Assembly (NCBI RefSeq): GCF_014697585.1
Contig: NZ_JACJSB010000009.1
Span: forward strand, 62,001-126,000
Direction of reading: 5' to 3'
DNA length: 64,000 nucleotides
Origin: Dolichospermum sp. FACHB-1091
GTDB lineage: Bacteria; Cyanobacteriota; Cyanobacteriia; Cyanobacteriales; Nostocaceae
In this document: positions 34,058-44,632 of the stretch, piece by piece
Layout: each line of letters begins with the position of its first letter
Position numbering within the stretch: the first letter of the stretch is position 1
Notes under the pieces: generated by a model
Told to the model about the DNA's origin: nothing
Seen by the model: the letters and a program-made list of their open reading frames with translations, nothing else
Databases searched by the model: none
Made by a program: the position numbers and the translations under genes

Positions 34058-35647
34058 TTAGAAACTGAAGGTAGTTCTTAAAGCACCAATGACCACACTA
34101 TCATTATCATTATCCTTATTGTGATTTGGGGCTGTTAACCAAATTACAGCAGGAGTAATGGTGATATTGTCGCTAACTTTATATTGATAAAATCCTTCAA
34201 TGTGATAGGAGGTATCTCGGTCTTTTGTTAGTCCATCAACACTAGAATTTGTGACCTTTGGTTCCATACCAACTATGAGACCAGCCAAGTTACCTTTTTT
34301 ACCCAAGTCTGGTAAGCCTAGAGTAACAGCATAGTTCCAAATTTCCGCTTTTCCTCTACTACCAGTCAAGACTTGACTATTGGTATATCCAGCCCAACCA
34401 CCGACAACAAGTTTATTGCCAATACCTAAAGATGTTTGTACACCGTAGGAATTACTGGAAAAATTTTCGCCACCAAAGCCAGAGGTCGCGTTATTACTAC
34501 CTGTACCAAGTGGTTGGTTATAGGAATTGATATAAGTCAAACCAAGAGCAGTACGACTACTGGGCTTTACAGTTAACTGCGCTAAAGCACCGTAGGGACC
34601 ATTAAACAAACCTTTTTCAGGGGTGGGGTCATTAGCATTAGGAGTCAAATAGCCTAAACTGAGGGTTAATTTCTCACTAAACTGATGATTAATTCCTAGT
34701 CCTGCACCACCTAGTTGACCATAAATTGCGTTTCTTGTGCCAAAAGTTGACAAAGCACCAAAAGAAGCATCACCATCAAAAAGGTTGACTGTATTGGTAA
34801 GATCATCTGGTGCGCCTCCAGTAGCAATTAGTTTTGCTTGTGTATTTTTGCTAAGAGGAAAGGCATAGGATAAAGTTCCTATACCAAAATTATTACTGGG
34901 ACTACCACTAGCAAAAAACAAGTTTCCTTCTTTAGTCTGAATGTTGGGACTGTTGATATTATTGCTTTCCAACCTCGTCAGCAGTGTATCTCTTCCTGTA
35001 AAGCTGCTGACAAAATCTAGTCTGGTTCTTGCCCCTAAAGTGGTATTTTTATCAGGAATATCCGCACCATTAACTTTTTTACCGGAAATAACATCACTAA
35101 CAACTGCCACAACCTGTCCTTGTAGCTTGGTGGTAGTTGAAAATTGATTAGCTTCTAATTCAGCGGTTCTCGCTTCTACTGCGTTTACACGCCCTCTTAA
35201 GGTGGCTAGTTCTGAGGAAAAGTCCCTTTGTAATTTTTGGATTGTTGCTAAATCTTGCTTTGATACTAAATCACCAGTAGCAGTGGCAATTAGTTCATTT
35301 ACCCGATCTAAACAAGCATTTAAACCTGCTGCAAACTCATATCGTGATAACGCTCTATTACCACGGTAGGTATTATTAGGATAACCTGCGGCACATCCGT
35401 AGCGTTCTACTAATGATTGTAACGCTTGAAACGCCCAATCATTAGGTTGCACATCGGATAACTGAGATACAGAGGTAACTTGTGACATCACCTCTGGTTG
35501 ATTGTTTGTATTCAATTGTTGGGAATTGGTATCAGCCTGGAGTTGATTATGTGCTGGTATTTCCTCAGCCCACGCCCCAGAACTTGTGCATAGTATAGCA
35601 CTGATGACAGTGGAACTAGCTAGTAAATATGTCGAGAACTTTTGCAT
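34058..35647 (-). CDS. Iron-uptake-type porin with SLH domain (OprB family)
   Basis: This 529-aa outer-membrane channel has a signal peptide ending at SGAWAEE. An SLH domain (about residues 60-115, VQPNDWAFQALQSLVERYGCAAGYP) that binds cell-wall polymer comes next, followed by a short coiled coil (about 130-170, LQRDFSSELATLRGRV) and an OprB-type barrel to the final Phe. Cyanobacterial SLH porins of this group have been implicated in uptake of iron and other inorganic ions. It is divergent from the znuA-like gene; a Fur-family box lies in the shared upstream region. The stop codon abuts a miniature element. Confidence 0.9.
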   Translation of the reverse strand: MQKFSTYLLASSTVISAILCTSSGAWAEEIPAHNQLQADTNSQQLNTNNQPEVMSQVTSVSQLSDVQPNDWAFQALQSLVERYGCAAGYPNNTYRGNRALSRYEFAAGLNACLDRVNELIATATGDLVSKQDLATIQKLQRDFSSELATLRGRVNAVEARTAELEANQFSTTTKLQGQVVAVVSDVISGKKVNGADIPDKNTTLGARTRLDFVSSFTGRDTLLTRLESNNINSPNIQTKEGNLFFASGSPSNNFGIGTLSYAFPLSKNTQAKLIATGGAPDDLTNTVNLFDGDASFGALSTFGTRNAIYGQLGGAGLGINHQFSEKLTLSLGYLTPNANDPTPEKGLFNGPYGALAQLTVKPSSRTALGLTYINSYNQPLGTGSNNATSGFGGENFSSNSYGVQTSLGIGNKLVVGGWAGYTNSQVLTGSRGKAEIWNYAVTLGLPDLGKKGNLAGLIVGMEPKVTNSSVDGLTKDRDTSYHIEGFYQYKVSDNITITPAVIWLTAPNHNKDNDNDSVVIGALRTTFSF

Positions 35648-35959
35648 TTTTCTTCACACCCGTTTTTGCAGTAGATGATGCTATACCTGATCTAAAAGTA
35701 GCATAGCTATCAATAATTCCTATCAATATACTAACAGTTAACAGTTCCATGTAGATTTTTTAACGCAGGAAAGTTAAGAAATCTTTATGAAATGGGAAAA
35801 TGAAAATCTTACTATACAGCAGTATTACCTCAAATACCAAAAAAGTTTGTAATTCTTGATACGATAATCATGTTTTTTACTAGTTACTTATCAATTTTGT
35901 GAGAATGAATCTCATTATAAGATATAATGCCAATGAAGTTTTATGATCAACCATAAACT
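35648..35959. promoter_or_regulatory. Divergent promoter region, porin and znuA-like gene
   Basis: This 312-bp AT-rich gap holds the promoters of the porin (minus) and the zinc-binding protein (plus). Apart from the palindromic box at 35900-35918 no other site is clear, and no gene is present. Confidence 0.6.
35900..35918. promoter_or_regulatory. Fur-family (Zur-like) operator
   Basis: TGAGAATGAATCTCATTAT has inverted arms TGAGA and TCTCA, and matches most positions of the classical Fur/Zur box built on GATAATGATAATCATTATC. It lies 42-60 bp before the znuA-like start, a good place for a zinc-dependent repressor. Zur control is inference from the downstream genes. Confidence 0.55.
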
Positions 35960-36949
35960 ATGAAGAGTCCTAGACAAGTCGGAGCAGATATAAGAAAAAG
36001 AAATTTCTTACCCATAATTGCGTTGGTAATTTTATCAGCGATTTATGGATGTAACAATACTAATGGTAGTAAAATTGTTAATGAAGAAGCGACACCAGCA
36101 CAAAAACTACCAAAGACTAAAGTAGTTACAACCTTTTTACCCGTTTATTTATTTACTAAAGCGGTAACTGGAGATGTAGCAGAAGTAGATATTTTAGTCA
36201 AGCCTGGTACAGAAATACACGAATATCAAGGAACACCAGCAAATGTAAAAGCGATCGCTACAGCCAATGTAGTGATAAAAAATGGTTTAGGGTTGGAAGA
36301 ATTTCTGTCTGATACAATTAAAAATGCCGGAAATTCCCAATTAGTAGAAATTGATGTTAGTAAAGGTATTGAACCTATTAATAAAATTTCCCCAATAGAT
36401 AAGACAGTAGGAGGAGAACATGATCATGATCATGAACACACATTTGGAAATCCTCATATTTGGTTAGATCCAGTTTTAGCAAAACAGCAAATCATCAATA
36501 TTCGAGATGGTTTAATTATTGCAGATCCAGGGAATAAAGCCAATTACGAAACTAATGCAGCGTCATATATCCAGAAACTAGATAATTTAAATAATGAATT
36601 TCAACAGACCCTGAAAAAAACGCCAAACTGCACTTTCATAACTTTTCATGATGCTTTTCCCTACCTTGCGAAACGCTATAACCTCAAACAAGTAGCAGTA
36701 GTAGAAATTCCCGAAAAACAACTTTCACCAACAGATGTTCAAAAAATAGTAAATACAGTTAAAAAATACAAAACTAAAGCCTTATTTAGTGAACCCGGTT
36801 TAGATAACAAATTACTGACAAGTATTTCCCAGGATTTGCAGTTAACTGTAAGGACATTAGATTCTTTAGAAACTGGTGATACCAATCCAGAGTATTATTT
36901 TAAAGCTATGAAAACTAATTTGGAAAGTTTAGCCTCTGGGTGCAAGTGA
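35960..36949 (+). CDS. znuA: Zinc ABC transporter substrate-binding lipoprotein (ZnuA-like)
   Basis: This 329-aa periplasmic metal-binding protein has a lipoprotein signal with SAIYGC as lipobox. Metal ligands expected for the family are visible: His in GTEIHEYQGTPANV, His in FGNPHIWLDPV, His in TFHDAFPYLA and the late acidic residue in FSEPGLDNKL. A His-Asp loop (EHDHDHEH, about residues 153-160) is typical of zinc rather than manganese binding proteins. Preceded by a Fur-family box and followed by ATPase and permease genes. Confidence 0.9.
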   Translation: MKSPRQVGADIRKRNFLPIIALVILSAIYGCNNTNGSKIVNEEATPAQKLPKTKVVTTFLPVYLFTKAVTGDVAEVDILVKPGTEIHEYQGTPANVKAIATANVVIKNGLGLEEFLSDTIKNAGNSQLVEIDVSKGIEPINKISPIDKTVGGEHDHDHEHTFGNPHIWLDPVLAKQQIINIRDGLIIADPGNKANYETNAASYIQKLDNLNNEFQQTLKKTPNCTFITFHDAFPYLAKRYNLKQVAVVEIPEKQLSPTDVQKIVNTVKKYKTKALFSEPGLDNKLLTSISQDLQLTVRTLDSLETGDTNPEYYFKAMKTNLESLASGCK

Positions 36950-36965
36950 TGATTAAATAATGATT

Positions 36966-37074
36966 AGAGGTTGTTTGAAAAACCATGGAATGTACAAATA
37001 AAACCCTGTCTTCTTAGCAGGAGTTAAATATTGAGATTTTTGGAGTTTTAGAAAATACTTTTCAAACATCCTCT
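36966..37074. mobile_element. 109-bp inverted-repeat element between znuA and znuC
   Basis: AGAGGTTGTTTGAAAA at the left end is inverted at the right as TTTTCAAACATCCTCT, with one mismatch in 16. Nothing coding lies between. It has the form of a small non-autonomous transposable element and sits inside the zinc operon 91 bp before the ATPase start. Confidence 0.7.
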
Positions 37075-37164
37075 GAAAGTTTTAGTAATGCTAAACTACC
37101 GAACAAATCAAATCAGACTGCTATATATGACTATAAATTATTGGCATCTCAAATCCTAACTGAC

Positions 37165-37953
37165 ATGATCAACAAACAAACAGAAATTACATTACCAATA
37201 TTAAAAGTTTCCGGTTTAACAGTCTACCAAGGTAAATATCTAGCCGTGCGAGATGTTTCTTTTAAATTATTACCAGGAACAGATACAGCTATAGTTGGTC
37301 CAAATGGTGCGGGAAAAAGCACTTTAATCAAAGCAATTTTAGATTTAATTCCCAGAAGTGCGGGGACAATTGAAGTTTTTGGTCGGCCAATTTCTAGATT
37401 AGGAAATTTGCGTAATTTTTTGGGTTATATGCCACAAAACTTTATTTTTGATCGCAGTTTTCCAATTTCAGTTAGTGAATTAGTAGCTTTGGGAATAGCT
37501 AACAGAAAAAACTCATTTTTTTCATCTTTCTCATTTTGGCCAGCAAAGCAAGAAGCATTAGCAGCAGTTACAGCGGCATTATATCGTACAGATGCCTATC
37601 ACTTACGCAATCAAGCTATTGGAACACTTAGCGGCGGTCAACTTAAACGAGTATTATTGGCCTATTGTTTAGTAAGTCCGCGAAAACTGTTAGTATTAGA
37701 TGAAGCTTTTGCAGGGGTAGATGTTCAAGGGACAACAGATTTTTATGCGTTATTAAATGAATTAAAAAGAGAACAAAATTGGACAGTGTTGCAAGTTTCC
37801 CATGATATTGATATGGTAAGCCATCATTGCGATCGCGTCATCTGTCTGAATCAAACTCTTGTTTGTTCTGGTAAACCAGAAATAGCCCTTTCTCCGCAAA
37901 ATCTCTTAGCTACCTATGGTCCTGGTTTTAGTCGTTATGAACATCATCATTAA
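37165..37953 (+). CDS. znuC: Zinc ABC transporter ATPase (ZnuC-like)
   Basis: This 262-aa cytoplasmic ATPase has Walker A GPNGAGKST, signature LSGGQLKRV, Walker B LLVLDEAFAGVD (with Ala where Pro is usual) and H-loop VSHDIDM. The segment FDRSFPISVSELVALGI is typical of the metal-type (ZnuC/MntB) branch. The start is taken at ATG 37165; a TTG 24 bases earlier would add eight residues. The histidine-rich end (YEHHH) is seen in other metal-uptake ATPases. A heptamer array follows its stop. Confidence 0.9.
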   Translation: MINKQTEITLPILKVSGLTVYQGKYLAVRDVSFKLLPGTDTAIVGPNGAGKSTLIKAILDLIPRSAGTIEVFGRPISRLGNLRNFLGYMPQNFIFDRSFPISVSELVALGIANRKNSFFSSFSFWPAKQEALAAVTAALYRTDAYHLRNQAIGTLSGGQLKRVLLAYCLVSPRKLLVLDEAFAGVDVQGTTDFYALLNELKREQNWTVLQVSHDIDMVSHHCDRVICLNQTLVCSGKPEIALSPQNLLATYGPGFSRYEHHH

Positions 37954-37956
37954 GTG

Positions 37957-37992
37957 AGGTAATAGGTAATAGGTAATGGGTAATGGGTAATT
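37957..37992. repeat. STRR array spanning the znuC-znuB junction
   Basis: Units of GGTAATA and GGTAATG/GGGTAAT begin just after the znuC stop and run into the next gene. One unit (ATGGGTAAT) supplies the apparent ATG of the permease. Confidence 0.85.
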
Positions 37993-38813
37993 ATCATGAT
38001 TTCGTGAATTTATTGCAATTTCCTTTTATGCAGCGTGCCATTATTGGTGCTGTGTTAATGGGAATATTGGGCGGTTTATTAGGTAGTTTTGTTACCTTAC
38101 GTCAACTATCTTTTTTTAGTCATGCTGTTGGTCATGCAGCCTTAGTAGGTGTAGCATTAGGCGTGTTACTCAATACTAATCCTACTTGGATGTTACTACC
38201 TTTTACTTTAATTTTCGGGGTTGTTGTTCTTTATTTGATTGACAAAACAGATTTAGCCAGTGATAGTGTTCTCAGTATAGTTCTATCTGGATCATTAGCG
38301 ATCGGTGTCATCCTCACCAGTTTTATTAAGGGATATCGCGGTAACTTAATGGGTGTATTATTTGGCGATATTTTAGCGATAGATAACACAGATTTAATTT
38401 TAACACTTCTGGTACTCATCTCTAGTAGTATTTTCCTCTTATCAACGCTACAACAACAAATATTATTAACTCTCAATCCCGATGTTGCACAAGTACAAGG
38501 AGTACCTGTACAACTTTATCGCTATGGATTCGTTATTTTGCTTTCCCTTGCTGTAGCCGTAGCGATTAAAGCTGTTGGTGTTTTGCTTGTCAATGCGTTT
38601 TTAGTGATTCCCGCTGCTACAGCCAAACTCATGAGTCACCATTTCAGCCGTTTTCTGATTCTATCGGTGGTTGTCGGCTCTAGCAGTAGTATCGCGGGAA
38701 TGATGGTTTCTGGCTTGTTTAATCTGGCTTCTGGACCGAGTATTGTCTTTGTGCAGTTTCTCTTATTTGTGGTTGTGTTTACCTGGGTTAAATTGACAAT
38801 CAAAAGCAGCTAA
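37983..38813 (+). CDS. znuB: Zinc ABC transporter permease (ZnuB-like)
   Basis: This 276-aa membrane subunit has about eight helices. FPFMQRAIIGAVLMGILGGLLGSFV, HAALVGVALG and VKAVGVLLVNAFLVIPAATA (the AI at residue junction aside) are the conserved blocks of the ABC-3 metal permease family. The assigned ATG lies in a heptamer repeat; a GTG at 38004 (VNLLQFPFMQ) would give an N-terminus closer to the family. It completes znuA-znuC-znuB. Confidence 0.9.
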   Translation: MGNYHDFVNLLQFPFMQRAIIGAVLMGILGGLLGSFVTLRQLSFFSHAVGHAALVGVALGVLLNTNPTWMLLPFTLIFGVVVLYLIDKTDLASDSVLSIVLSGSLAIGVILTSFIKGYRGNLMGVLFGDILAIDNTDLILTLLVLISSSIFLLSTLQQQILLTLNPDVAQVQGVPVQLYRYGFVILLSLAVAVAIKAVGVLLVNAFLVIPAATAKLMSHHFSRFLILSVVVGSSSSIAGMMVSGLFNLASGPSIVFVQFLLFVVVFTWVKLTIKSS

Positions 38814-38891
38814 AATTTTTTTTATAAAACCCCTTGACTAATCTTTTTCCCTATGTTAGAGTTGGTAAACGTGGTCAGTAATCAAGCCCAC

Positions 38892-38964
<73 letters not shown>

Positions 38965-39008
38965 TTTGATCAAATATAGGAATCCGTTGGGAATTATTTT
39001 GAACCCAG

Positions 39009-39129
39009 CGTTGCTGATTTGAGGTATGAAAATGATTTTTGATGATTTCAAAACCCTTGTAGAGACAAGACTTTCCTCATGTAGGGATTCTCGTCTCTAC
39101 ACCTAAATTCATACCTGGTTTCAGCAACG
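39009..39129. mobile_element. 121-bp nested palindromic element
   Basis: Outer arms CGTTGCTGA and TCAGCAACG, continuing as AGGTATGAA and TTCATACCT, frame an inner inverted pair TGTAGAGAC and GTCTCTACA. There is no coding sequence. It is probably a non-autonomous mobile repeat, or one element nested within another, downstream of tRNA-Phe. Confidence 0.65.
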
Positions 39130-39199
39130 GCTTTTCAACCCTAATGAGTGTCCTAGTTTCTTGGTAAGATGTTCCTGACTCCTGCTCTATTATCAGGAA

Positions 39200-39709
39200 T
39201 TACTTTTCCCAAAATCGAAAATTGAAAGTTGTAGAAGCACGACGGAAACGCCGAGTAGCTTTTCTTGTGCGTCTTTTCGCACCCCTATCACTAGGCTGTT
39301 CCGTATCTTCCTCTAAGACATCTTCTGGTAATTGAGTTTGTAAAGCCTCCTGACTGCGCCACCAAGCAATTATCCAGCCACCACCAACACCAGCAATACC
39401 GCCGAACAAAATACTCATGGGTGCTGAATAACCTAAGAAAAGACAACCCAGCATAAAAACTAACCAATATTTCAAACCAGCATCAATACCATCATTAGAG
39501 GCTACAGTAGTAGCCTGGGGGTTATTCTCATTTGCAAAAGTAATCCACCCCAAGGTGACACCACCCATGATACCTATAAATAGACACAGAGGTACTGAAG
39601 CACCGGCAATTCTGGAGACAATGAATAAAAACAACCCGAATAGTAATTGAGACAGGAAGTTAGGTGAAGATGAGAAAATATCGCCGAGAAAATTATTTTT
39701 TGGTGCCAT
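39200..39709 (-). CDS. Conserved cyanobacterial membrane protein, unknown
   Basis: The protein has 169 aa with four hydrophobic segments in two pairs (about residues 19-35, 40-56, 80-95, 98-117), a glycine-rich turn (FGGIAGVGGGWIIAWW) and a basic C-terminal tail (RRTRKATRRFRRAST) that should stay in the cytoplasm and could bind nucleic acid or lipid. No family name can be given. It is a single minus-strand gene. Confidence 0.7.
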   Translation of the reverse strand: MAPKNNFLGDIFSSSPNFLSQLLFGLFLFIVSRIAGASVPLCLFIGIMGGVTLGWITFANENNPQATTVASNDGIDAGLKYWLVFMLGCLFLGYSAPMSILFGGIAGVGGGWIIAWWRSQEALQTQLPEDVLEEDTEQPSDRGAKRRTRKATRRFRRASTTFNFRFWEK

Positions 39710-40108
39710 AAAATTAAGATTTAGGAGTCAGGAGAAAGAATAATTATATCCCGTTATCTCGTTTATATCGTTCCCAGTCTCTGACTGGGAATGCTATCAC
39801 GGAGGCTCTGCCTCTATGATTGTATTATGAAAAAGCAGAGCCTTTATAATTCATAGGACTTACGCACAAGTCACGGAATAATGAACCACGTTCGCGGAGC
39901 GTCCCGTCAGGGATAGGAACGAAGAGAACGAAGAAAAGAGGGTTTGAGAGATATTTTGCGTAAGTCCTGATTCATTGATAATTCATTCCCATACAGAGTA
40001 GGAAAGAAGAATCTTGTACCCATAATCCCTATGGGTACAAAGAATGGGATAGGTGGGTTTTACCTGTGTAGACGCGGTTAGAAACCGCCCTTTTAATCTA
40101 GAGAAAAA
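39710..40108. other. Intergenic region rich in palindromic repeats
   Basis: A 399-bp gap without genes. It holds a TTCCCAGTC-TCT-GACTGGGAA hairpin near 39771-39791 (related to the element at 55730), a 114-bp mobile element at 39855-39968, and a GCGGTT/AACCGC hairpin near 40073-40088 that could end transcription of the minus-strand kinase gene. Confidence 0.6.
39855..39968. mobile_element. 114-bp miniature element with AGGACTTACGCA ends, copy A
   Basis: The ends AGGACTTACGCA and TGCGTAAGTCCT are perfect 12-bp inverted repeats. ATTCAT lies on both sides (directly left, and one base after the right end), which may be the target duplication. The whole 114 bp is identical, in reverse orientation, to 50200-50313. 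No transposase is encoded. Confidence 0.9.
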
Positions 40109-41647
40109 TTAAATCAATCCTGATAATTGTGTGTCTAATGGTAGAGTTGTATCTACAACCGTTATATAAGGTTGTTCTTGATTTGTAAATGGTTGAGATT
40201 GGTTAATTTGGGATGTTAATAAATCAGCAGTAGCATCAGCAATATCACCAGTGCGATGCAGCAGCCTTTGTGTTAAAACTTCTACGGGTGCGGTACAATT
40301 GATGATATATAAAGGTAATTGATGCTCTGTAGCTTGAGAAATGGCTGCTGCTCGCAAATCCTGACGATCATATTTAGCATCTAAAATTACAGTCCAGCCT
40401 TGATTAGCTAGTATAATTCCCAGTGCTAACAATCGGCCATAGGTTTTTTGTGTCATTTCTGGTGTATAAATTTCATCCCCACCTCTTTCTAACAAAGAAA
40501 TTCCCGCCAAATGCTTACGCACAGCATCAGAACGGAGATGAACCGCATTGAGTTTCCGGGCTAAATACTTAGCCGTGGTGCTTTTTCCAGCACCAGATAA
40601 CCCGGACATCAAAATCAGTTTTCCCTGTTGCGGTTTAGTATATTCCCAAGCTTGATGATAATATGCAGATGCGGTTTTTGCTGCTTCTTCCTTCACAACA
40701 TCGGGTACACTAGGATCATCTAACAAAAATGAATTTACCTTAGCCCGCACATAAGCCTGACGGCTTAAATATAAAGGTAATACCTGTAAACCTTCCCAGT
40801 CTCCAGTTTGCTCCACATAAGTATTTAAAAAAGCATTTCCTAAATCCTTACGTCCTCTGGCCTCAATATCCATGACGGTAAAAGCTACATCATACATAAC
40901 ATCAGCAAAACGAAAAGGCTCGTTAAATTCTATGCAATCAAACAACATGATTTTATCATGCCAGAGAGCAATATTTCTGAGGTGTAAATCGCCGTGACAT
41001 TCGCAAATATAGTTGTTTTCAATTCGGCTTTTAAATAATTCTGGATTTTGGACAAAGAAATTATCTGTATATTGTTTTGTTTCCTCAAACTGCGCTTGTG
41101 TCTGGGGTCCACCAATATATTTTTCAGCTTGCTGGTAATTTTCATCAATAGCCAAACGCACTTGTGAGACTTCCCCAAAACTGCGAATGTACTCATTAGT
41201 GTGTGCTTGAGCATGGTATTGAGCCACAACCCGTCCTAATTCTTCTAAGTTGCTTTCCTGTAAGTTCCCAGCAGCGAAAAGTTCACTAAATAGGGATTCT
41301 TGGGGAAATTGACGCATCTTGATCGCATATTCTACAGCTTCTCCCGTTCCTCCGAGATGGTATTTTTCACCCGCGCAAGTTAAAGGGATCACTTCTAAAT
41401 ATAATTCACCAGCACCCCGTTGATTTAAGCGCAATTCCTCCTCACAAAAATGTTTTCTTTTTTCTAAGGTGGAAAAGTCTAAAAAACCGAAATTAGCCGG
41501 TTTTTTCAGCTTATAAGCATAATCTCCAGTTAACAGGACATAAGAAATATGGGTTTGAATTAGTTGAATTGGTTCGGTTACACCATGAGGATAAAATCCA
41601 GGTTGTAACATTTGTTCAATTAAAGCGGGAAGATTTGTTTCTGTCAT
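40109..41647 (-). CDS. Two-domain kinase: APH-like plus AAA-type P-loop kinase
   Basis: The protein has 512 aa. The N-terminal part (about 1-320) resembles the aminoglycoside phosphotransferase fold, with ECHGDLHLRNIALWHDKIMLFD giving the HGD-x-x-x-x-N and following Asp. The C-terminal part (about 335-500) is a small P-loop kinase with Walker A SGLSGAGKSTTA, and SDAVRKHLAG as a likely substrate-binding element. This fusion is known as a bifunctional APH/ATP-binding protein of unknown physiological substrate; antibiotic resistance should not be assumed. A GGTAATA heptamer array lies just upstream of its start. Confidence 0.85.
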   Translation of the reverse strand: MTETNLPALIEQMLQPGFYPHGVTEPIQLIQTHISYVLLTGDYAYKLKKPANFGFLDFSTLEKRKHFCEEELRLNQRGAGELYLEVIPLTCAGEKYHLGGTGEAVEYAIKMRQFPQESLFSELFAAGNLQESNLEELGRVVAQYHAQAHTNEYIRSFGEVSQVRLAIDENYQQAEKYIGGPQTQAQFEETKQYTDNFFVQNPELFKSRIENNYICECHGDLHLRNIALWHDKIMLFDCIEFNEPFRFADVMYDVAFTVMDIEARGRKDLGNAFLNTYVEQTGDWEGLQVLPLYLSRQAYVRAKVNSFLLDDPSVPDVVKEEAAKTASAYYHQAWEYTKPQQGKLILMSGLSGAGKSTTAKYLARKLNAVHLRSDAVRKHLAGISLLERGGDEIYTPEMTQKTYGRLLALGIILANQGWTVILDAKYDRQDLRAAAISQATEHQLPLYIINCTAPVEVLTQRLLHRTGDIADATADLLTSQINQSQPFTNQEQPYITVVDTTLPLDTQLSGLI

Positions 41648-41654
41648 TTTTATT

Positions 41655-41689
41655 GGTAATAGGTAATAGGTAATAGGTAATAGGTAAGT
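41655..41689. repeat. STRR array upstream of the two-domain kinase
   Basis: Four GGTAATA units and one degenerate unit begin 8 bp before the start codon (minus strand), in the position of the ribosome binding site. Confidence 0.9.
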
Positions 41690-41766
41690 AGGTTAACACA
41701 ATAAAACCAAACTGTGTAAAAAAATGTAAAATCGCTGAAAACCTCTTTACTCTTGCCTCTTTTCCA

Positions 41767-41791
41767 CAAAAAAACCAGGTTTAACCCTGGT
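41767..41791 (-). terminator. Rho-independent terminator of rplY
   Basis: Reading the minus strand, ACCAGG-GTTAAA-CCTGGT is followed at once by seven T residues, 26 bp after the L25 stop. Confidence 0.85.
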
Positions 41792-41816
41792 CTTCTTAGT
41801 TATTATTATCTAAATT

Positions 41817-42116
41817 CTAGCCTTTAGTGCCAGCGAAAAAACTTAAATGGTAAGGTGTACCTTTAGCTGGGTGAATCTGAACTTCACGAATTACAGTTGT
41901 ACCAGTCCATTCTAATTCAGGAATGCTTAATTCCACTTCTGTTTGATTAGGAGCAGCTTGCTTGAGTAAACGTTCTACAACTTTAGCATCAAGAACTAAA
42001 GAAATTGATTCAGTTCCCTTGTGACCGTACAAATTAGCGGGAATTAAACCAGAACGGCGCAAAGCTCTGGGTTTGCTACCTTCTGGACGGGTTTTAGATT
42101 CGAGTGTGATAGCCAT
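41817..42116 (-). CDS. rplY: 50S ribosomal protein L25 (short form)
   Basis: This 5S rRNA-binding ribosomal protein has 99 aa. The start [20 protein letters not shown] followed by [11 protein letters not shown] matches the L25/TL5/Ctc family N-terminal domain; the longer C-terminal CTC domain is absent, as in other cyanobacteria. It lies downstream of purA on the same strand, separated by heptamer repeats, and has its own intrinsic terminator. Confidence 0.9.
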   Translation of the reverse strand: MAITLESKTRPEGSKPRALRRSGLIPANLYGHKGTESISLVLDAKVVERLLKQAAPNQTEVELSIPELEWTGTTVIREVQIHPAKGTPYHLSFFAGTKG

Positions 42117-42123
42117 ACTATTT

Positions 42124-42233
42124 TTAGTTGTTAGTTGTTAGTTGCTAGATGTTAGATGTTAGTTGCTAGTTGTTAGTTGTTAGCAGTCAATTCTCATTTA
42201 TATCACTACTGACCACTGACCACTGACCACTAA

Positions 42234-42236
<3 letters not shown>
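42124..42236. repeat. STRR arrays filling the purA-rplY spacer
   Basis: Two arrays: GTTAGTT/GCTAGAT/GTTAGAT-type heptamers (about 42124-42183) and ACTGACC/ACTAACT heptamers (about 42206-42236). The second runs into the purA stop codon (TAG at 42234-42236, minus strand). Confidence 0.85.
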
Positions 42237-43571
<1,335 letters not shown>

Positions 43572-43750
43572 TTAAAGGGTAAAGTTTCCACAAATTACCA
43601 TTTTTAACAGATTTTTTATTTTTTGTCAAGGATTTGAATAACTTTTGCTTTGGGGTAAAATAAGGAGTTATACAAATTTATCGAATAGGTTGGGTTAAAA
43701 TAATACAGGACATTTTATAAATAAATTCACCAACCCAGGAAGAAAAGCTG

Positions 43751-44524
43751 ATGCAAATCATCCGTCTACCGGTACTTTCAGACAATTATATATTTTTACT
43801 GCATGATCCACAACAGAATATCGCGGCTGTTGTTGATCCGGCCGAAGCGCAACCAGTATTAGACGAATTGACAAAATTAAAAACTAATTTGGTGGCGATT
43901 TTTAATACTCACCATCACGGTGATCATGTGGGTGGAAATACACAATTGATGAAAAAATTTCCCGAAGTGACAGTTTATGGGGGTGCGGAAGATAGAGGCC
44001 GGATTCCGGGACAGCAGGTATTTTTACAGGAAGGCGATCACGTCCAATTTGGAAATCGTACTGCTAATGTGTTGTTTGTTCCTGGCCATACCCGCGCTCA
44101 TATTGCTTACTATTTTCCCCCAGAAAGCCCAAGAGAGCCGGGAGAATTGTTTTGTGGTGATACATTGTTTGCTGGTGGTTGTGGTCGTTTATTTGAAGGT
44201 ACACCCGGGCAAATGGTAGATTCTTTAAGTAAACTGCGGGCTTTACCTGATGATACTCGCCTTTGGTGCGCCCATGAATACACTTTAAATAATTTGCGGT
44301 TTGCTGTGACTGTAGAGCCAGAAAATGCGGATTTGCAAAAACGCTACCAAGATGTTAAAATGCAACGGGAGACTAATCAAGCCACCGTACCATCACTTTT
44401 GGGAATCGAAAAACTCACAAATCCTTTTTTGCGTTGGGATAAACCATCTCTACAAGCAACAGCGAAAAGTAACCAAGAAGTTCAAACCTTTGCCCGGATT
44501 CGAGGCATGAAAGATAATTTTTAG
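43751..44524 (+). CDS. gloB: Hydroxyacylglutathione hydrolase (glyoxalase II)
   Basis: It hydrolyses S-lactoylglutathione in methylglyoxal detoxification. This 257-aa metallo-beta-lactamase-fold protein has the binuclear metal motif [10 protein letters not shown] (about residues 54-63), [10 protein letters not shown], the bridging Asp in [13 protein letters not shown] and the His in CAHEYT. The C-terminal ROWD-like end (NPFLRWDKP) is the glutathione-site part. Its start follows CCCAGGAAG. Confidence 0.95.
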   Translation: MQIIRLPVLSDNYIFLLHDPQQNIAAVVDPAEAQPVLDELTKLKTNLVAIFNTHHHGDHVGGNTQLMKKFPEVTVYGGAEDRGRIPGQQVFLQEGDHVQFGNRTANVLFVPGHTRAHIAYYFPPESPREPGELFCGDTLFAGGCGRLFEGTPGQMVDSLSKLRALPDDTRLWCAHEYTLNNLRFAVTVEPENADLQKRYQDVKMQRETNQATVPSLLGIEKLTNPFLRWDKPSLQATAKSNQEVQTFARIRGMKDNF

Positions 44525-44562
44525 TTAGTTAAGCTGTACTGCATTTAATTTGTATAATTATA

Positions 44563-44632
44563 ATGGTGGGCAGTGAGATACAAGAACCCCACCCCCAACC
44601 CCCTCCCCGCAAGCGAGGAGGGGGTATGGGAC
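44563..44632. mobile_element. Degenerate miniature element, copy 5
   Basis: Central sequence GAGATACAAGAACCCCAC through the GC-rich hairpin is conserved, but both outer arms have decayed or are missing. It lies in the leader of the PucC-like gene and ends about 20 bp before its true ATG. Confidence 0.7.

Noticed and set aside
39855-39968. Insertion sequence with transposase
   Set aside because: Only 114 bp between the inverted repeats and no coding capacity; it is a non-autonomous element.
40109-41647. Aminoglycoside resistance gene
   Set aside because: The APH-like domain is fused to a P-loop kinase, a widespread arrangement of unknown housekeeping role; nothing points to antibiotic modification.
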